A stretch of DNA of 64,000 nt. It comes from Nocardia sp. NBC_01503 (lineage in GTDB: Bacteria > Actinomycetota > Actinomycetes > Mycobacteriales > Mycobacteriaceae). Shown here one piece after another: positions 43,532 to 53,381 of this stretch (positions within the stretch are counted from its first letter, which is position 1; each line of letters begins with the position of its first letter). The position numbers were made by a program, and so were the translations under genes. The DNA is taken from NCBI RefSeq assembly GCF_036327755.1, contig NZ_CP109596.1:2170001-2234000 (forward strand), read 5' to 3'. The notes below the pieces were generated by a model. The model was not told where the DNA came from. It ran no database searches and saw nothing but the letters and a program-made list of their open reading frames with translations.

Positions 43532-45005
43532 GCGGCACGGCCGGTGGCGGGGACTTCAACAGCGATACGAATGCCGGGTCGGTCGCCGGGTTGTAGGGCG
43601 GCACCTGCCTGGTCGGGGTCACCGTCGACGGCTGGTGGCCGCTCGAATCCTCCGAACCACTACTCAGCATCAGCCGCAGGATGAGCAGCACCGGGAGGAG
43701 CGCCAGCCATCCGGCCCGAGAGCGGCGCGGCCGGTGCAGGCGGGTCGCGGCGGCCAGGTCACGAGTACTCACCCCCGTGGATCGCGTGCGGCGCAACCGT
43801 GCCCGCTCCTGCGCCCGCACCCGGGCGGCCTCGGATTCGATCCCCCGCTCGACCCGATCGGCCTCGGCCCGATCGGCTTCGGCCCGACCGGCTTCGGACT
43901 CGATCAACGCGATATGCCGAGCCACCTCATCCGCCCGCGCGGGATCCCACCGCGCGACCTTGCGCAACCGAATGATCGCCGCCCGCCGCCGCCCGCACAA
44001 CCAGTCGGTCAACGCCAATTCGTGTGCGGCGGCGGCATTCCGGGGGTCGATGGCGAGTAGGTCACGCAACACCGCCACCCCCGCGTCGAAACCCTCCGGG
44101 GTGGTCTCACGCCAGCGTTCTGGGTCGAACCGGCGCAGTTCGGCCAGCACCTCGGCATTCCATTCGCCAGTGGGTCCCGACGGAGTCGGTGCGGGCACCG
44201 GCTCGGACTCAGGCACCGGCTCGGACTCGGGCTCGGGCTCGGGCTCGTGGCCGGAATCCGCACCGGTATCGGAATAGACCAGGGTGACTCCGGCGGCCCG
44301 GTACTCATGCCTGATCCGGTAGATGTAGTGCCGCGCCGAGTCCGCGTAGTACGGATCGATCCGTGCGGCCTTATGCAGCCGCTCGGCCGCTTGTCGGCGA
44401 TTCCCATGCTCGAAGTCGATGACGCCGAGGTGGTAGAGGGCTTCGGCGCTGTTCGGTTCCAGGCGGAGCGATTCGTGGTAGGCGGCCCGCGCTCGCTCGA
44501 TGAATTCCGCGCCGCGCGATTTCAGGCTGTACAGCACCGCGGCATGCAAAGAGTGCAGGGCGGCGTCCTCGGCATCGATTTCCAGGGCCCGCCCCACCGT
44601 CACAAGGGCGGTGTCCGGATCGGCTTGGGCCTGCGTCACGGCGAGAATGCGCAGGCTGGCGACGTCCTCGGCATCGATCTGCACGGCGCGCGACGCATTC
44701 GCCAGGGCATCGGCGTAGTACCGGCGCGCGGTTTCCGGCTCGGCGGCGGCCCGGCGGCCAAGCATCCAGAAGGCCGCGGCTCGCGAGCGCCACAGCGACG
44801 CGTTCTCGGGTACTGACCGCAGCGCGTCGCCGCTGTATCGAAGCGATCGCTGGTAGTCACCGAGCCGGTATTCGATATCGGCCATCAAGGCCAGCGCCGG
44901 CAGATTCTCCGGCTCGCCGGCGAGCACCTCCGCAAGCAACTCCCGGGCGGCTTCCGACCGCCCCAGTTGAACGAGCACACCGGCCCGTTCGATACGACTA
45001 TCCAT
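43524..45005 (-). CDS. Membrane-anchored TPR protein 2
   Basis: A 493-aa paralogue of the downstream protein. TPR-type helix pairs run from the N-terminus to about residue 235; then an acidic Glu/Pro-rich linker (PEPEPESEPVPESEPVPAP) is followed by a further TPR-like block, an Arg-rich coil (about 370-420) and one membrane helix near 429-448 with a central Arg (VLLILRLMLSS). A 45-residue tail rich in Pro and Ser/Thr follows. The start ATG 45005 is 30 bp after the AAA gene; the stop overlaps the next gene. Acidic linker plus TPR suggests docking of partners. No enzymatic motif is seen. Confidence 0.82.
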   Translation of the reverse strand: MDSRIERAGVLVQLGRSEAARELLAEVLAGEPENLPALALMADIEYRLGDYQRSLRYSGDALRSVPENASLWRSRAAAFWMLGRRAAAEPETARRYYADALANASRAVQIDAEDVASLRILAVTQAQADPDTALVTVGRALEIDAEDAALHSLHAAVLYSLKSRGAEFIERARAAYHESLRLEPNSAEALYHLGVIDFEHGNRRQAAERLHKAARIDPYYADSARHYIYRIRHEYRAAGVTLVYSDTGADSGHEPEPEPESEPVPESEPVPAPTPSGPTGEWNAEVLAELRRFDPERWRETTPEGFDAGVAVLRDLLAIDPRNAAAAHELALTDWLCGRRRAAIIRLRKVARWDPARADEVARHIALIESEAGRAEADRAEADRVERGIESEAARVRAQERARLRRTRSTGVSTRDLAAATRLHRPRRSRAGWLALLPVLLILRLMLSSGSEDSSGHQPSTVTPTRQVPPYNPATDPAFVSLLKSPPPAVPHG

Positions 45006-45035
45006 TTGTTCTTCCCGCCCCTACCGCGTGTCCGG

Positions 45036-46283
45036 TCAGCGCAGCTTCATGCGCTTCATATAGGTGGCGAGTTCGTCGTAGGCGCCGTCGTTGTTGGCGA
45101 ATTCGACTACGTTGCGGGCGGATTCGAACCAGGCGTTGGTGCTGGGGCGGATCTGGGTCAGGGCCTGGTCGATGTCGGACATGCGGATGGGGCGGACGGC
45201 TCCGGCGCGCAGGGAGTCCGCCATCGCCAATTGGGTTGCGGAGGTGGCGATGTGGGCCAGATCCGCGCCGGAGAACCCGTCGGTGCGCAGGGCTATCGCC
45301 TTGAGGTCGATGCCCTCGACGGGGCGGTCCTTCAGGTGGTGGCGCAGGATCGAGACGCGGGCGTCCGGATCGGGCAGGGTCACCAGGATCATGCGGTCGA
45401 AGCGGCCGGGGCGGCGCAGGGCCACGTCGATATCCCAGGGGTGGTTGGTCGCGCCGAGGATGTAGACGCCCTCGTTATCGCCGGTGGCCGAATCCATCTC
45501 GGTGAGCAGCTGATTCACCACCGTGCGCAGACCCGCGGAGCCGGACAGCTGGCTGCGCTTGTAGCCGAGCGCGTCGACCTCGTCGATGAACAGCACGCAG
45601 GGCGCATTGCGGCGCGCCACCTCGAAGATCTGGTGCAGGTTGCGTTCGCTCGCGCCCAGGTGGATATCGAGGATCTCGGCGATCTCGATGGGGTAGAAGT
45701 TCGCGCCGAGCTCCCCCGCCACCGCCGAGGCGATGAAGGTCTTACCGCAGCCGGGCGGGCCGTACAGCAGCAGGCCGCCTCGCGCGCTGGTACCGAATGC
45801 CTTGGCCAGCTCGGGATTTCGGAGCGGGCCGAGCAGTGAGAGTTCCAGCTGCCGCTTCACATTCTCCATACCGCCGACCTCGGAGAGGGAGATCTTGGGC
45901 GGCTGGAACAGATCCACATCGCCCTCGGCGGCCGCCAAGGGTTCGCCGTCGTCGTCCACGAAGGCGGGTTTGATTATGTCGCCGACCTCGGCCTCGGCGG
46001 CGGCCCAGTCGAAACCGTTGCCACGCATGGATTCCGGGGCCTCCGGCACCGCGACCGGCGCCGGGCTCGCACCACCCGCCAGTGCGGCGGAACAGCGCTG
46101 CAGCAGCGTCATGGCGACCGCGTTACCGGGATCCTGGCCGAGCGCGGTGGCACAGTGGGTGAGTGCGTCGGCGTAGCGTTCGCGATCGGCGAGCAGCTCG
46201 ACCACGCGCAGACGCAGGGACAGCAGCTCCGGGTTCTGCTCGAGCACGGTCAGCAGTTCGGTGATCACCGGATCGTCGGTCAA
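45036..46283 (-). CDS. TPR-AAA+ ATPase (CDC48/VCP-like AAA module)
   Basis: A 415-aa protein. An N-terminal TPR-like helical region (about 5-70) and a linker lead to one AAA+ module: Walker A GPPGCGKT (175-182), Walker B CVLFIDEVDAL (229-239), sensor and arginine finger region RRPGRFDR (290-297), and a C-terminal helical lid. The sequence is closest in pattern to CDC48/VCP- and ARC-type AAA proteins, which unfold or remodel proteins; the TPR-AAA layout also recalls EccA of type VII secretion. I use TTG 46283 with GGGGGAG just upstream; the ORF continues further 5'. Two TPR membrane proteins follow 30 bp downstream. Confidence 0.86.
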   Translation of the reverse strand: MTDDPVITELLTVLEQNPELLSLRLRVVELLADRERYADALTHCATALGQDPGNAVAMTLLQRCSAALAGGASPAPVAVPEAPESMRGNGFDWAAAEAEVGDIIKPAFVDDDGEPLAAAEGDVDLFQPPKISLSEVGGMENVKRQLELSLLGPLRNPELAKAFGTSARGGLLLYGPPGCGKTFIASAVAGELGANFYPIEIAEILDIHLGASERNLHQIFEVARRNAPCVLFIDEVDALGYKRSQLSGSAGLRTVVNQLLTEMDSATGDNEGVYILGATNHPWDIDVALRRPGRFDRMILVTLPDPDARVSILRHHLKDRPVEGIDLKAIALRTDGFSGADLAHIATSATQLAMADSLRAGAVRPIRMSDIDQALTQIRPSTNAWFESARNVVEFANNDGAYDELATYMKRMKLR

Positions 46284-46683
46284 GGCTCCCCCAGAGAAGT
46301 TCAGGCTATTGAGCCGAATGCTAAACGGTTCCGGTGACAGCGCGCAGTGAATAGTTCGCTCACCAAACGAGGTGGGGCCGGGTAGGTAGCGCACGTCACA
46401 GCGCGAACCGCGGAATAGATCCCCGACAGGCGCGGTTGATCCCCACTGTCGGCGTCGGTAACAGCCCCGGGCCGCACCCTTTGTCGCTACGAGCGACCAC
46501 TCGCCGAGAGGCGCTTGTTGGGCGTCGACGCCTCTTCGCAGCACCGCTGCGAGCGACGCCGCCAGGACTCCCCCCTCCTGGCGGCGTTCCGCTGTCCGGG
46601 GGTGTGCGGCGTTCGGCAAGTCGCCACGCGGTGATTACCGATTCATCCGCTGGTGCGGGAAATCGGCCGCTAGCCTGAAACGC
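46284..46683. other. Gene-free 400-bp spacer with stem-loops
   Basis: No supportable gene lies between the AAA operon start and the serine hydrolase start. The stretch holds a perfect 10-bp stem at 46558-46585 (GCCGCCAGGA / TCCTGGCGGC, loop 8) and shorter hairpins (GAGGCG...CGCCTC near 46507). It likely contains promoters in both directions. Confidence 0.6.
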
Positions 46684-48039
46684 ATGGTGCGCATGCGCGG
46701 GGGGTTGGCCGGCGCGGTGGCGGTGGCGATCTTGATCTTCGGCAGTGTGATCGCGCATGCGCAGCCGGAGGCGGTATCGCAGGGGGAAATTCGGTGTGCG
46801 CAACCGGACGGGCGGGAATTCGAACGGGCCGCGCCGGAGCAGGTCGGGCTGGATGGCCAGCGATTGCGGGACGCGTTGAACTTCGCTGCGAGCCGGAATC
46901 GGTTGAATGTGCAGGTTTTCCGACACAATTGCCTGATTGGCGAAGGGTCAGAAAACGCACAAAGCAGACATATTCCGTGGAATGTCTGGAGTGTCACCAA
47001 GAGTATTGTTTCGCTGCTCGCCGGAATCGCCTGGGATCAAGGAAAACTGGATATCGACGCGCCCATCGATCGGTACCTTCCGCCGGGCGTGGGTGATCCG
47101 GAACATCGGGCGATCACCGTGCGGAATCTGCTCACCGAAACCTCCGGATTGCGGATCGGATTGGTCACCGAGGGACTCACCGGCGTCATTCCGGTGGACC
47201 CGTTCAGCGGGGTGCAGGCCCTCGGCGTGCCATTCGACAATCCGCCCGGGAGCACTTTCTCCTACAGCCAGCGCAATGTCGACCTGCTCTCCTATGTGCT
47301 CGAACTGGCCATCGGGGAGCCGCTGCAGGAGTTCGCGCAGCGGGAACTGTTCGGCCCCATCGGCATCGCGCGCGGCGACTACTACTGGGCCCGGGACCGC
47401 TCCGGGCACACCTACGGTTACGCGCACCTGATGATCCCGCCCGATGACCTGGCCCGGCTCGGCATGCTGGCGGCGAACGGCGGGCAGTGGCAGGGCCGGG
47501 AGATCGTCTCGCGCGCCTACCTCGACCGCGCCACCACCGCCTCGGCGACCAACCACTGCTACGGCTATCTGTTCTGGCTCGGCCCGGACTGCGCCGAGAA
47601 CGCCGAATTCCTGCCCGCGGACACGTTTTCCATGTCCGGACTGGGTCTACAGCATGTGTTCGTCATCCCCAGCCTGGATCTGCTGGTGGTGTGGACCGGT
47701 GTCTTCGGCGTGCACACCGATCAGGGCCCGAGCGGAATCCTGCAGTACGGCATGGAGGTTTCGCACGAGTTCTTCCGCGAACTCTTCGCCGCCTTCTACG
47801 ATCCCCCGGTCCCCGATCCGGGGCAGTTCGTCCAACCGCCGCTGCGGTTCGATGCCTCCAAGTACTTCGACGCCGATATCGCGCTCGCCGTATTCGGGCT
47901 CGGCCCGGATGCCTACCCGGGTTGTAATGCGCTGTCCTGCTTGAATACTCCGCTCGCGCCACCGTTCAGCGACGCACCGCCCGGCTGCGCGTTACTGGCG
48001 TGCGTCGGCCCGGATCCGCGCACCCCGGGCATTCATTGA
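46684..48039 (+). CDS. Secreted serine hydrolase, beta-lactamase/DD-peptidase fold
   Basis: A 451-aa exported protein. The signal peptide MVRMRGGLAGAVAVAILIFGSVIAHA ends near residue 26. The SxxK nucleophile is SVTKSIVS, and the YxN-like motif is YSQRN, where Gln sits one position from the usual Asn. The third KTG/HTG-type motif is not clear (SGLGLQHV). These variations fit the class C/esterase-like group rather than resistance beta-lactamases. A Cys-rich C-terminal extension (CNALSCLN...CALLACVG) is unusual. It starts at ATG 46684; a stem-loop at 48053 ends it. Substrate may be a cell-wall peptide or ester. Confidence 0.83.
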   Translation: MVRMRGGLAGAVAVAILIFGSVIAHAQPEAVSQGEIRCAQPDGREFERAAPEQVGLDGQRLRDALNFAASRNRLNVQVFRHNCLIGEGSENAQSRHIPWNVWSVTKSIVSLLAGIAWDQGKLDIDAPIDRYLPPGVGDPEHRAITVRNLLTETSGLRIGLVTEGLTGVIPVDPFSGVQALGVPFDNPPGSTFSYSQRNVDLLSYVLELAIGEPLQEFAQRELFGPIGIARGDYYWARDRSGHTYGYAHLMIPPDDLARLGMLAANGGQWQGREIVSRAYLDRATTASATNHCYGYLFWLGPDCAENAEFLPADTFSMSGLGLQHVFVIPSLDLLVVWTGVFGVHTDQGPSGILQYGMEVSHEFFRELFAAFYDPPVPDPGQFVQPPLRFDASKYFDADIALAVFGLGPDAYPGCNALSCLNTPLAPPFSDAPPGCALLACVGPDPRTPGIH

Positions 48040-48052
48040 AGTGCCCGTTCCG

Positions 48053-48084
48053 GCATCCCGTGGGTCCCCGAACCCACGGAATGC
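48053..48084. terminator. Stem-loop between convergent genes
   Basis: Arms 48053-48065 and 48072-48084 pair over 13 positions with one mismatch, loop of 6 (CCCCGA). It separates the serine hydrolase from the convergent XRE gene, whose stop lies at 48086. Confidence 0.75.
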
Positions 48085-48085
48085 A

Positions 48086-49324
48086 CTAGGGCGTGACGGC
48101 GGCGCGGCCTGCCAGTTCACGCAGATCATCGGCTGGTCGGCGGCCCGCGAACTGGAGTAGATCCCGCACCACCTCCCGAGCGCGTGGATCATGGTGTACC
48201 AGCTCCGGTGCCAGGCGCTCGGCATTGAGCAAGGCCCCCAGCGCATCGGCGGCCTGCCGCCGCTGCGCGTGCGCGCGAGCCACGTCGACCAGGAAACGCG
48301 CCTGTCGTTCGGGTGAGAGCACCGTGGCGTCCACCGAGGCCGCGGTATCGAGCGCCTCACCCGCATCACCCAATTCGACGGCCACCGCGACCGCGTGCAC
48401 GGCCACACTGGTCGGGCCGAATTCGGTGTCGAAATCATTGCGGCCCTCACCGAGTCGCTGCGCGACGGTGCGCGCGGCGGCCAGACCGGTGCGCGCGGCC
48501 GTCCGATTGCCATCGGTCGCCGCGATCACCGCCAGCATGAGCTGCAGAGATCCATAGAGCGACAGAACTTCCGGACGCACCAGCTCGGTGTCGGCGATCT
48601 GCGGCGCGAGCGCCGTCACCGAGACCCGAGCCGCCTGCTCGGCCTGTTCCAGCCGTTGTAGTCGCAGGAAAGCCTGTGCCATCCGGTAGGTTCCGGCGAC
48701 GACGCCGAGCGCGTCACCGGATTCCTCGGCCGCGGTGAGCGCCCGATCCGCGGCTACCCAGGCCGCGTCCACTTCCTCCTGACGGGTGAATGCGGTGGCG
48801 GCCACCTGATAGGCGCGTGACAGCAGTGTCAGCACCTCCGGCCGTTTCGCGGAGGTGGTCCGCGCCGCGTGTTCGAGATCCGGAATCAACTCCAGCAGGG
48901 CGCTGCCGACCTCCACGAGCCGAGACTCGTGCGCCAACTGCCATGCCAGATCGACTCGTTCCTGTAGCCCCGGCAACTTGTCGGCCGACTCGCGATCGGC
49001 CTCGTCACCGAGGAGTTGCTCCAATGCGGGATGTCCGGTGAGTAACAGTCGCAGTTGTTCGAAAACGGCGGATCCGGGTCGATGACCGTCACCGCGATCG
49101 GCGGCCATCGGTTCGGCCGCCTCGGGTCTCAGGTCTCGCACCGCGACTCCGAGGACGTCGGCCAGTCGTTGGAGTACGGACAGTCTCTCGACCGGCAGTA
49201 CATCGCGTTCGACCTGCGACACCCAGCTTTCCGAGCGCCTGATGGCTGCGCCCAACTCCTTCTGCGATAGTCCCCGCCGCCGCCGCAACTCAGCTACCCG
49301 TGCCCCTAGGGTACTTTCGGCCAC
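48086..49324 (-). CDS. XRE-family regulator with TPR-like C-terminal domain
   Basis: A 412-aa regulator. The N-terminal helix-turn-helix is LGARVAELRRRRGLSQKELGAAIRRSESWVSQVERD (residues about 6-41). The remainder is a long run of helical TPR-like repeats (LARVAVTALAPQIADTELV, VAVELGDAGEALDTAASV), a layout common in Streptomyces and Nocardia regulators that bind a peptide or small partner. Start GTG 49324 is used. It is divergent from a 73-aa protein gene across a 233-bp A/T-rich spacer. Such regulators often control a neighbouring small gene. Confidence 0.86.
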   Translation of the reverse strand: MAESTLGARVAELRRRRGLSQKELGAAIRRSESWVSQVERDVLPVERLSVLQRLADVLGVAVRDLRPEAAEPMAADRGDGHRPGSAVFEQLRLLLTGHPALEQLLGDEADRESADKLPGLQERVDLAWQLAHESRLVEVGSALLELIPDLEHAARTTSAKRPEVLTLLSRAYQVAATAFTRQEEVDAAWVAADRALTAAEESGDALGVVAGTYRMAQAFLRLQRLEQAEQAARVSVTALAPQIADTELVRPEVLSLYGSLQLMLAVIAATDGNRTAARTGLAAARTVAQRLGEGRNDFDTEFGPTSVAVHAVAVAVELGDAGEALDTAASVDATVLSPERQARFLVDVARAHAQRRQAADALGALLNAERLAPELVHHDPRAREVVRDLLQFAGRRPADDLRELAGRAAVTP

Positions 49325-49557
49325 CGGGTCAAACTCCTTCTGCCTGATCGGCTTTCCCGGCCGTCACCGCCCGCTTGTTTCGCCGATTCCTACCATGCCC
49401 TTCTCCTTCCCAGTGGGATCTGCGGACAAGGATTCCAGACCGGGGGAGCTTACGGCGCACAGTATGGAACATGTATTTTTCTTATTGCACCGCAATTTTT
49501 CTGTGTTTAACGTTTACTACGGACCCGTCGCACCAATCCGACGACAAGGGGTGGCAC

Positions 49558-49779
49558 ATGACCGCCGCACCAGAAACGCGCGAAGTCCATGTGCGCCTGC
49601 GCTTTCCGGGCGGCATGGTGCTCGACTACCGCGCCGGCCGGGCAATTGCCGAACGGCTCGCGGCGCACTTGCGTCCGCACAGTATCGAAGTCACCATCGG
49701 GCCATCGGCTACCACCCCCGAGGGTGCCGCGGTAGATCGACTTCCACCACTGCCGTGCGCGGAACTCTGGACGGACTGA
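49558..49779 (+). CDS. Small protein (73 aa) divergent from the XRE regulator
   Basis: Unrecognised 73-residue protein. It begins MTAAPETREVHVRLRFPGG, has a short central helix (YRAGRAIAERLAAHL), a beta-type middle (SIEVTIGPSATTPEG), and a Pro/Cys end (PPLPCAELWTD). No signal peptide, membrane helix or DUF397-type motif is evident. The ATG at 49558 has AAGGGG 8-12 bases upstream. Its A/T-rich upstream region (about 49460-49530) is a good promoter candidate. Regulation by the divergent XRE protein is inferred. Confidence 0.6.
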   Translation: MTAAPETREVHVRLRFPGGMVLDYRAGRAIAERLAAHLRPHSIEVTIGPSATTPEGAAVDRLPPLPCAELWTD

Positions 49780-49798
49780 AGTGGTACCGAATATGAAA

Positions 49799-49837
49799 AA
49801 CGAGCCGTTCAATCCGAAGAGGATCGAACGGCTCGTT
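49799..49837. terminator. Bidirectional stem-loop after the 73-aa gene and asd
   Basis: Perfect 12-bp arms at 49799-49810 and 49826-49837 (AACGAGCCGTTC and its complement), extendable inward by four pairs after one mismatch. It is flanked by AAAA on the left and a T-rich run (GATTTT) on the right, so it can act in both directions. Confidence 0.9.
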
Positions 49838-49850
49838 CCGATTTTCGGAG

Positions 49851-50888
<1,038 letters not shown>

Positions 50889-52154
50889 TCAGCGCCCCGT
50901 TCCGCCGTGTACGACCGCCACTTCGTCGCCGCCCAGGTCGAACGCCTGGTGCAGCACCTTGACGGCCTCGTCGAGATCAGTGTCCTTGACCAGCACCGAG
51001 ATTCGGATCTCGGAGGTGGAGATGAGATCGATATTGATACCCGCCTCGGCGAGCGATTCGCAGAAGGTGGCGGTGACGCCCGGATGCGACTTCATACCCG
51101 CGCCGACGAGGGAGACCTTGCCGACGAAATCGTCGTAGACCACCTGCGAGAAGCCGATCTCGCCCTGCGCCTTGGTGAGCAGTTCGACCGCGCGCGGACC
51201 GTCCAGCTTGGGCAGGGTGAAGGTGATGTCGGTCTTACCCGTCTCCACCTTCGAGATGTTCTGCAGCACCATGTCGATATTGATCTCGGCATCGGCGACG
51301 GCCCGGAACACCTTGGCGGCGTAGCCCGGCTTATCCGGAATGCCCACCACGGTCACCTTGGCCTCGCTGCGGTCGTGCGCGACGCCCGTGAGAATTGCCT
51401 GCTCCAACGGGATGTCCTCCATCGATCCGGAAATCAGGGTGCCGGTCTTGTCGGTGTACGACGAACGCACATGAACCGGCACGTTGTAGCGGCGCGCGTA
51501 CTCGACGCAGCGCAGCATCAGAACTTTCGAGCCACAGGCGGCCATCTCCAACATCTCCTCGTAGGAGACGGTGTCCAGCTTCTGGGCATCGGCGACGATG
51601 CGCGGGTCGGCGGAGAAGACGCCGTCCACATCGGTGTAGATCTCGCACACATCGGCATTGAGGGCGGCGGCCAGCGCGACGGCGGTGGTATCGGAGCCGC
51701 CGCGGCCCAGCGTGGTCACATCCTTGCTGTCCTGGCTCACGCCCTGGAAGCCCGCGACCAGCACGATGGTGCCCTCGGCGAGCGCGTTCTGCACCCGCCC
51801 GGGAGCCACATCGATGATCTTGGCGTTGCCGTGCGTACCGGTGGTGATGACACCGGCCTGGGAACCGGTGAAGGACCGAGCCTCCGCGCCGAGCGAGTGA
51901 ATGGCCATGGCCACCAGCGCATTCGAAATGCGCTCACCCGAGGTGAGCAGCATGTCCATTTCGCGGGCGGGCGGCGCGGGGGCCACCTGCTGGGCCAGAT
52001 CGAGTAGTTCGTCGGTGGTGTCACCCATCGCGGAGCAGACGACCACCACATCGTGGCCCTGCTTCTTCGTCTCGACGATTCGCTCGGCGACCCTGCGGAT
52101 GCGCTCGGCGGTGGCGACCGAGGATCCTCCGTACTTCTGGACGACGAGAGCCAC
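50889..52154 (-). CDS. lysC: Aspartokinase, with probable internal beta-subunit start
   Basis: A 421-aa aspartokinase that phosphorylates aspartate. The kinase fold begins [16 protein letters not shown], and two ACT domains for lysine/threonine feedback fill the C-terminal part (for example [17 protein letters not shown]). In Corynebacterium an in-frame internal start yields a shorter beta subunit, and an ATG at position 51422 (residue 245, [11 protein letters not shown]) lies at the right place to give one of 177 aa. Start ATG 52154 is at the start of the operon with asd. All residues look normal; feedback-resistance changes cannot be assessed by eye. Confidence 0.95.
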   Translation of the reverse strand: MALVVQKYGGSSVATAERIRRVAERIVETKKQGHDVVVVCSAMGDTTDELLDLAQQVAPAPPAREMDMLLTSGERISNALVAMAIHSLGAEARSFTGSQAGVITTGTHGNAKIIDVAPGRVQNALAEGTIVLVAGFQGVSQDSKDVTTLGRGGSDTTAVALAAALNADVCEIYTDVDGVFSADPRIVADAQKLDTVSYEEMLEMAACGSKVLMLRCVEYARRYNVPVHVRSSYTDKTGTLISGSMEDIPLEQAILTGVAHDRSEAKVTVVGIPDKPGYAAKVFRAVADAEINIDMVLQNISKVETGKTDITFTLPKLDGPRAVELLTKAQGEIGFSQVVYDDFVGKVSLVGAGMKSHPGVTATFCESLAEAGINIDLISTSEIRISVLVKDTDLDEAVKVLHQAFDLGGDEVAVVHGGTGR

Positions 52155-52202
52155 TGCGGGAATCCTCCAAGATCGACAAACTGCTGCTACCGGCCCCCAA
52201 GA

Positions 52203-52643
52203 CTACCGGGCAGCCTCCGGCGACCCTGCGAGGGTATTGAACAGCCAGCTGTACTTGGTGTTGTGGAAAGCGGCGAAGGACCACTCCCCTTCACGCCGCA
52301 CGGCCACATAGATATTGACTTTTGTATTGAAGCGGCCGCGGCGGCGCTTACCCTTCACCACCGCGCCGCGGCCGTGCACCACCGCCACATCGGGAGTGAG
52401 AAAACGCAACCGGGTGATCTCACCGTCGAGGTGAGTTCCCTTCAGGTACTTGGCGAATACCGGAACGTGCGACGCCTCGATGGCCTCGCGGCCCTTCACA
52501 TGCTGGCCGAACCAGGTCACATAGTCGGCATCCGCGGTGAACACCGCCGCGTAGGCGTGCGCGTCACCGGCCTCCCATGCCTGGTTGGAGCGGTCGAACA
52601 GGTCTCGGATGGCGGTTTCGTCGGTGAGCTGACCGGTAGTCAT
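52203..52643 (-). CDS. SnoaL-like/SgcJ-type protein
   Basis: A 146-aa cone-fold protein (SnoaL/EcaC/SgcJ-type): AIRDLFDRSNQAWEAGDAHAYAAVFTADADYVTWFG, then VKGREAIEASH and RFNTKVNIYVAVRREGEW. Homologues are used in polyketide and steroid metabolism or as unassigned proteins. No catalytic His/Asp pair is unequivocal. ATG 52643 is chosen; the longer frame would cover the operator. It is divergent from a MarR gene with a perfect palindrome between, so it is likely MarR-controlled and may handle a small aromatic or toxin. Confidence 0.8.
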   Translation of the reverse strand: MTTGQLTDETAIRDLFDRSNQAWEAGDAHAYAAVFTADADYVTWFGQHVKGREAIEASHVPVFAKYLKGTHLDGEITRLRFLTPDVAVVHGRGAVVKGKRRRGRFNTKVNIYVAVRREGEWSFAAFHNTKYSWLFNTLAGSPEAAR

Positions 52644-52657
52644 GAATATCCCCTGAA

Positions 52658-52676
52658 TCAATCAATAGTTGATTGA
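52658..52676. promoter_or_regulatory. MarR-type operator TCAATCAA-N3-TTGATTGA
   Basis: A perfect 8-bp inverted repeat around TAG, 15 bases before the SnoaL start and 38 bases before the MarR start at 52714. A/T-rich palindromes of this size are classic MarR sites. It partly overlaps the likely promoter (TATGCT near 52699). Confidence 0.85.
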
Positions 52677-52713
52677 GTAAGATATTGCTCGGATCAGACT
52701 ATGCTGTCAAGCG

Positions 52714-53181
52714 ATGACGAAAAAGCACCGGGAACTGGCCGCCGCGCTCACCCTCGCCGCCCAGCGCACCGCCACCGACGCCGTCATGGTGCACGGGGCC
52801 ATCGCCGATCGACTCGGCCTGCACGTGACGGATCTGCGCTGCCTCAATCTGCTGCGCCTGGACGGACCCGCCACCGCCGGTGAACTCGCACAGCGCACCG
52901 GCCTCACCACGGGGGCGATCACCCGCATGATCGACCGGCTCCTGAAGGCCGGATATGTGCGCCGCGAGCACGACGAGCAGGACCGAAGGCGGGTGATCGT
53001 CACCGCCATCCCGGAGCGCATCGACGAAATCGCGCCGCACTACGAGGTTTTGGCGCGCGAGTTCGGCAAGGTCATGGACGACTACACCGACGAGCAGATG
53101 ACGGTGTTGCTCGATGTATTCCAGCGACTGCACGAGACCTCGGTGCGCGTGACCGGACTGCTGCGCGAGCGCGCCGGGTGA
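52714..53181 (+). CDS. MarR-family regulator
   Basis: A 155-aa MarR regulator. The winged helix is DLRCLNLLRLDGPATAGELAQRTGLTTGAITRMIDRLLKAGYVRREHDEQDRRRVIVTAI, with GAITRMIDRLLKAG as the recognition helix region and the wing DEQDRRRV. Start ATG 52714 has no clear ribosome site and follows a TATGCT -10-like box by about 10 bases, so the mRNA may be leaderless. It probably represses itself and the divergent SnoaL gene. The effector is likely a small phenolic or lipophilic molecule. Confidence 0.88.
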   Translation: MTKKHRELAAALTLAAQRTATDAVMVHGAIADRLGLHVTDLRCLNLLRLDGPATAGELAQRTGLTTGAITRMIDRLLKAGYVRREHDEQDRRRVIVTAIPERIDEIAPHYEVLAREFGKVMDDYTDEQMTVLLDVFQRLHETSVRVTGLLRERAG

Positions 53182-53381
53182 TCAGTTCCCAGGGCGGGGA
53201 ATTTCTGTGTCGTGGGTCACTAAACCGGTAAACGGAACTTACCGGCGGGTACGTTCCGATTCCATTGCACGCCAGTGACATTCACAATTCCGGCGACACA
53301 GAAAGGACCGGGCGGTCTGCGAGGCAGTTGACTCGGAGAGCGACGCTGGTCACAATCGGTGCCCAAGCTGGAGGGTAGGTA

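Noticed and set aside
46558..46585. A terminator for an unseen gene
   Set aside because: The perfect stem lies in the spacer between divergent starts with no gene before it, so a terminator role cannot be supported.
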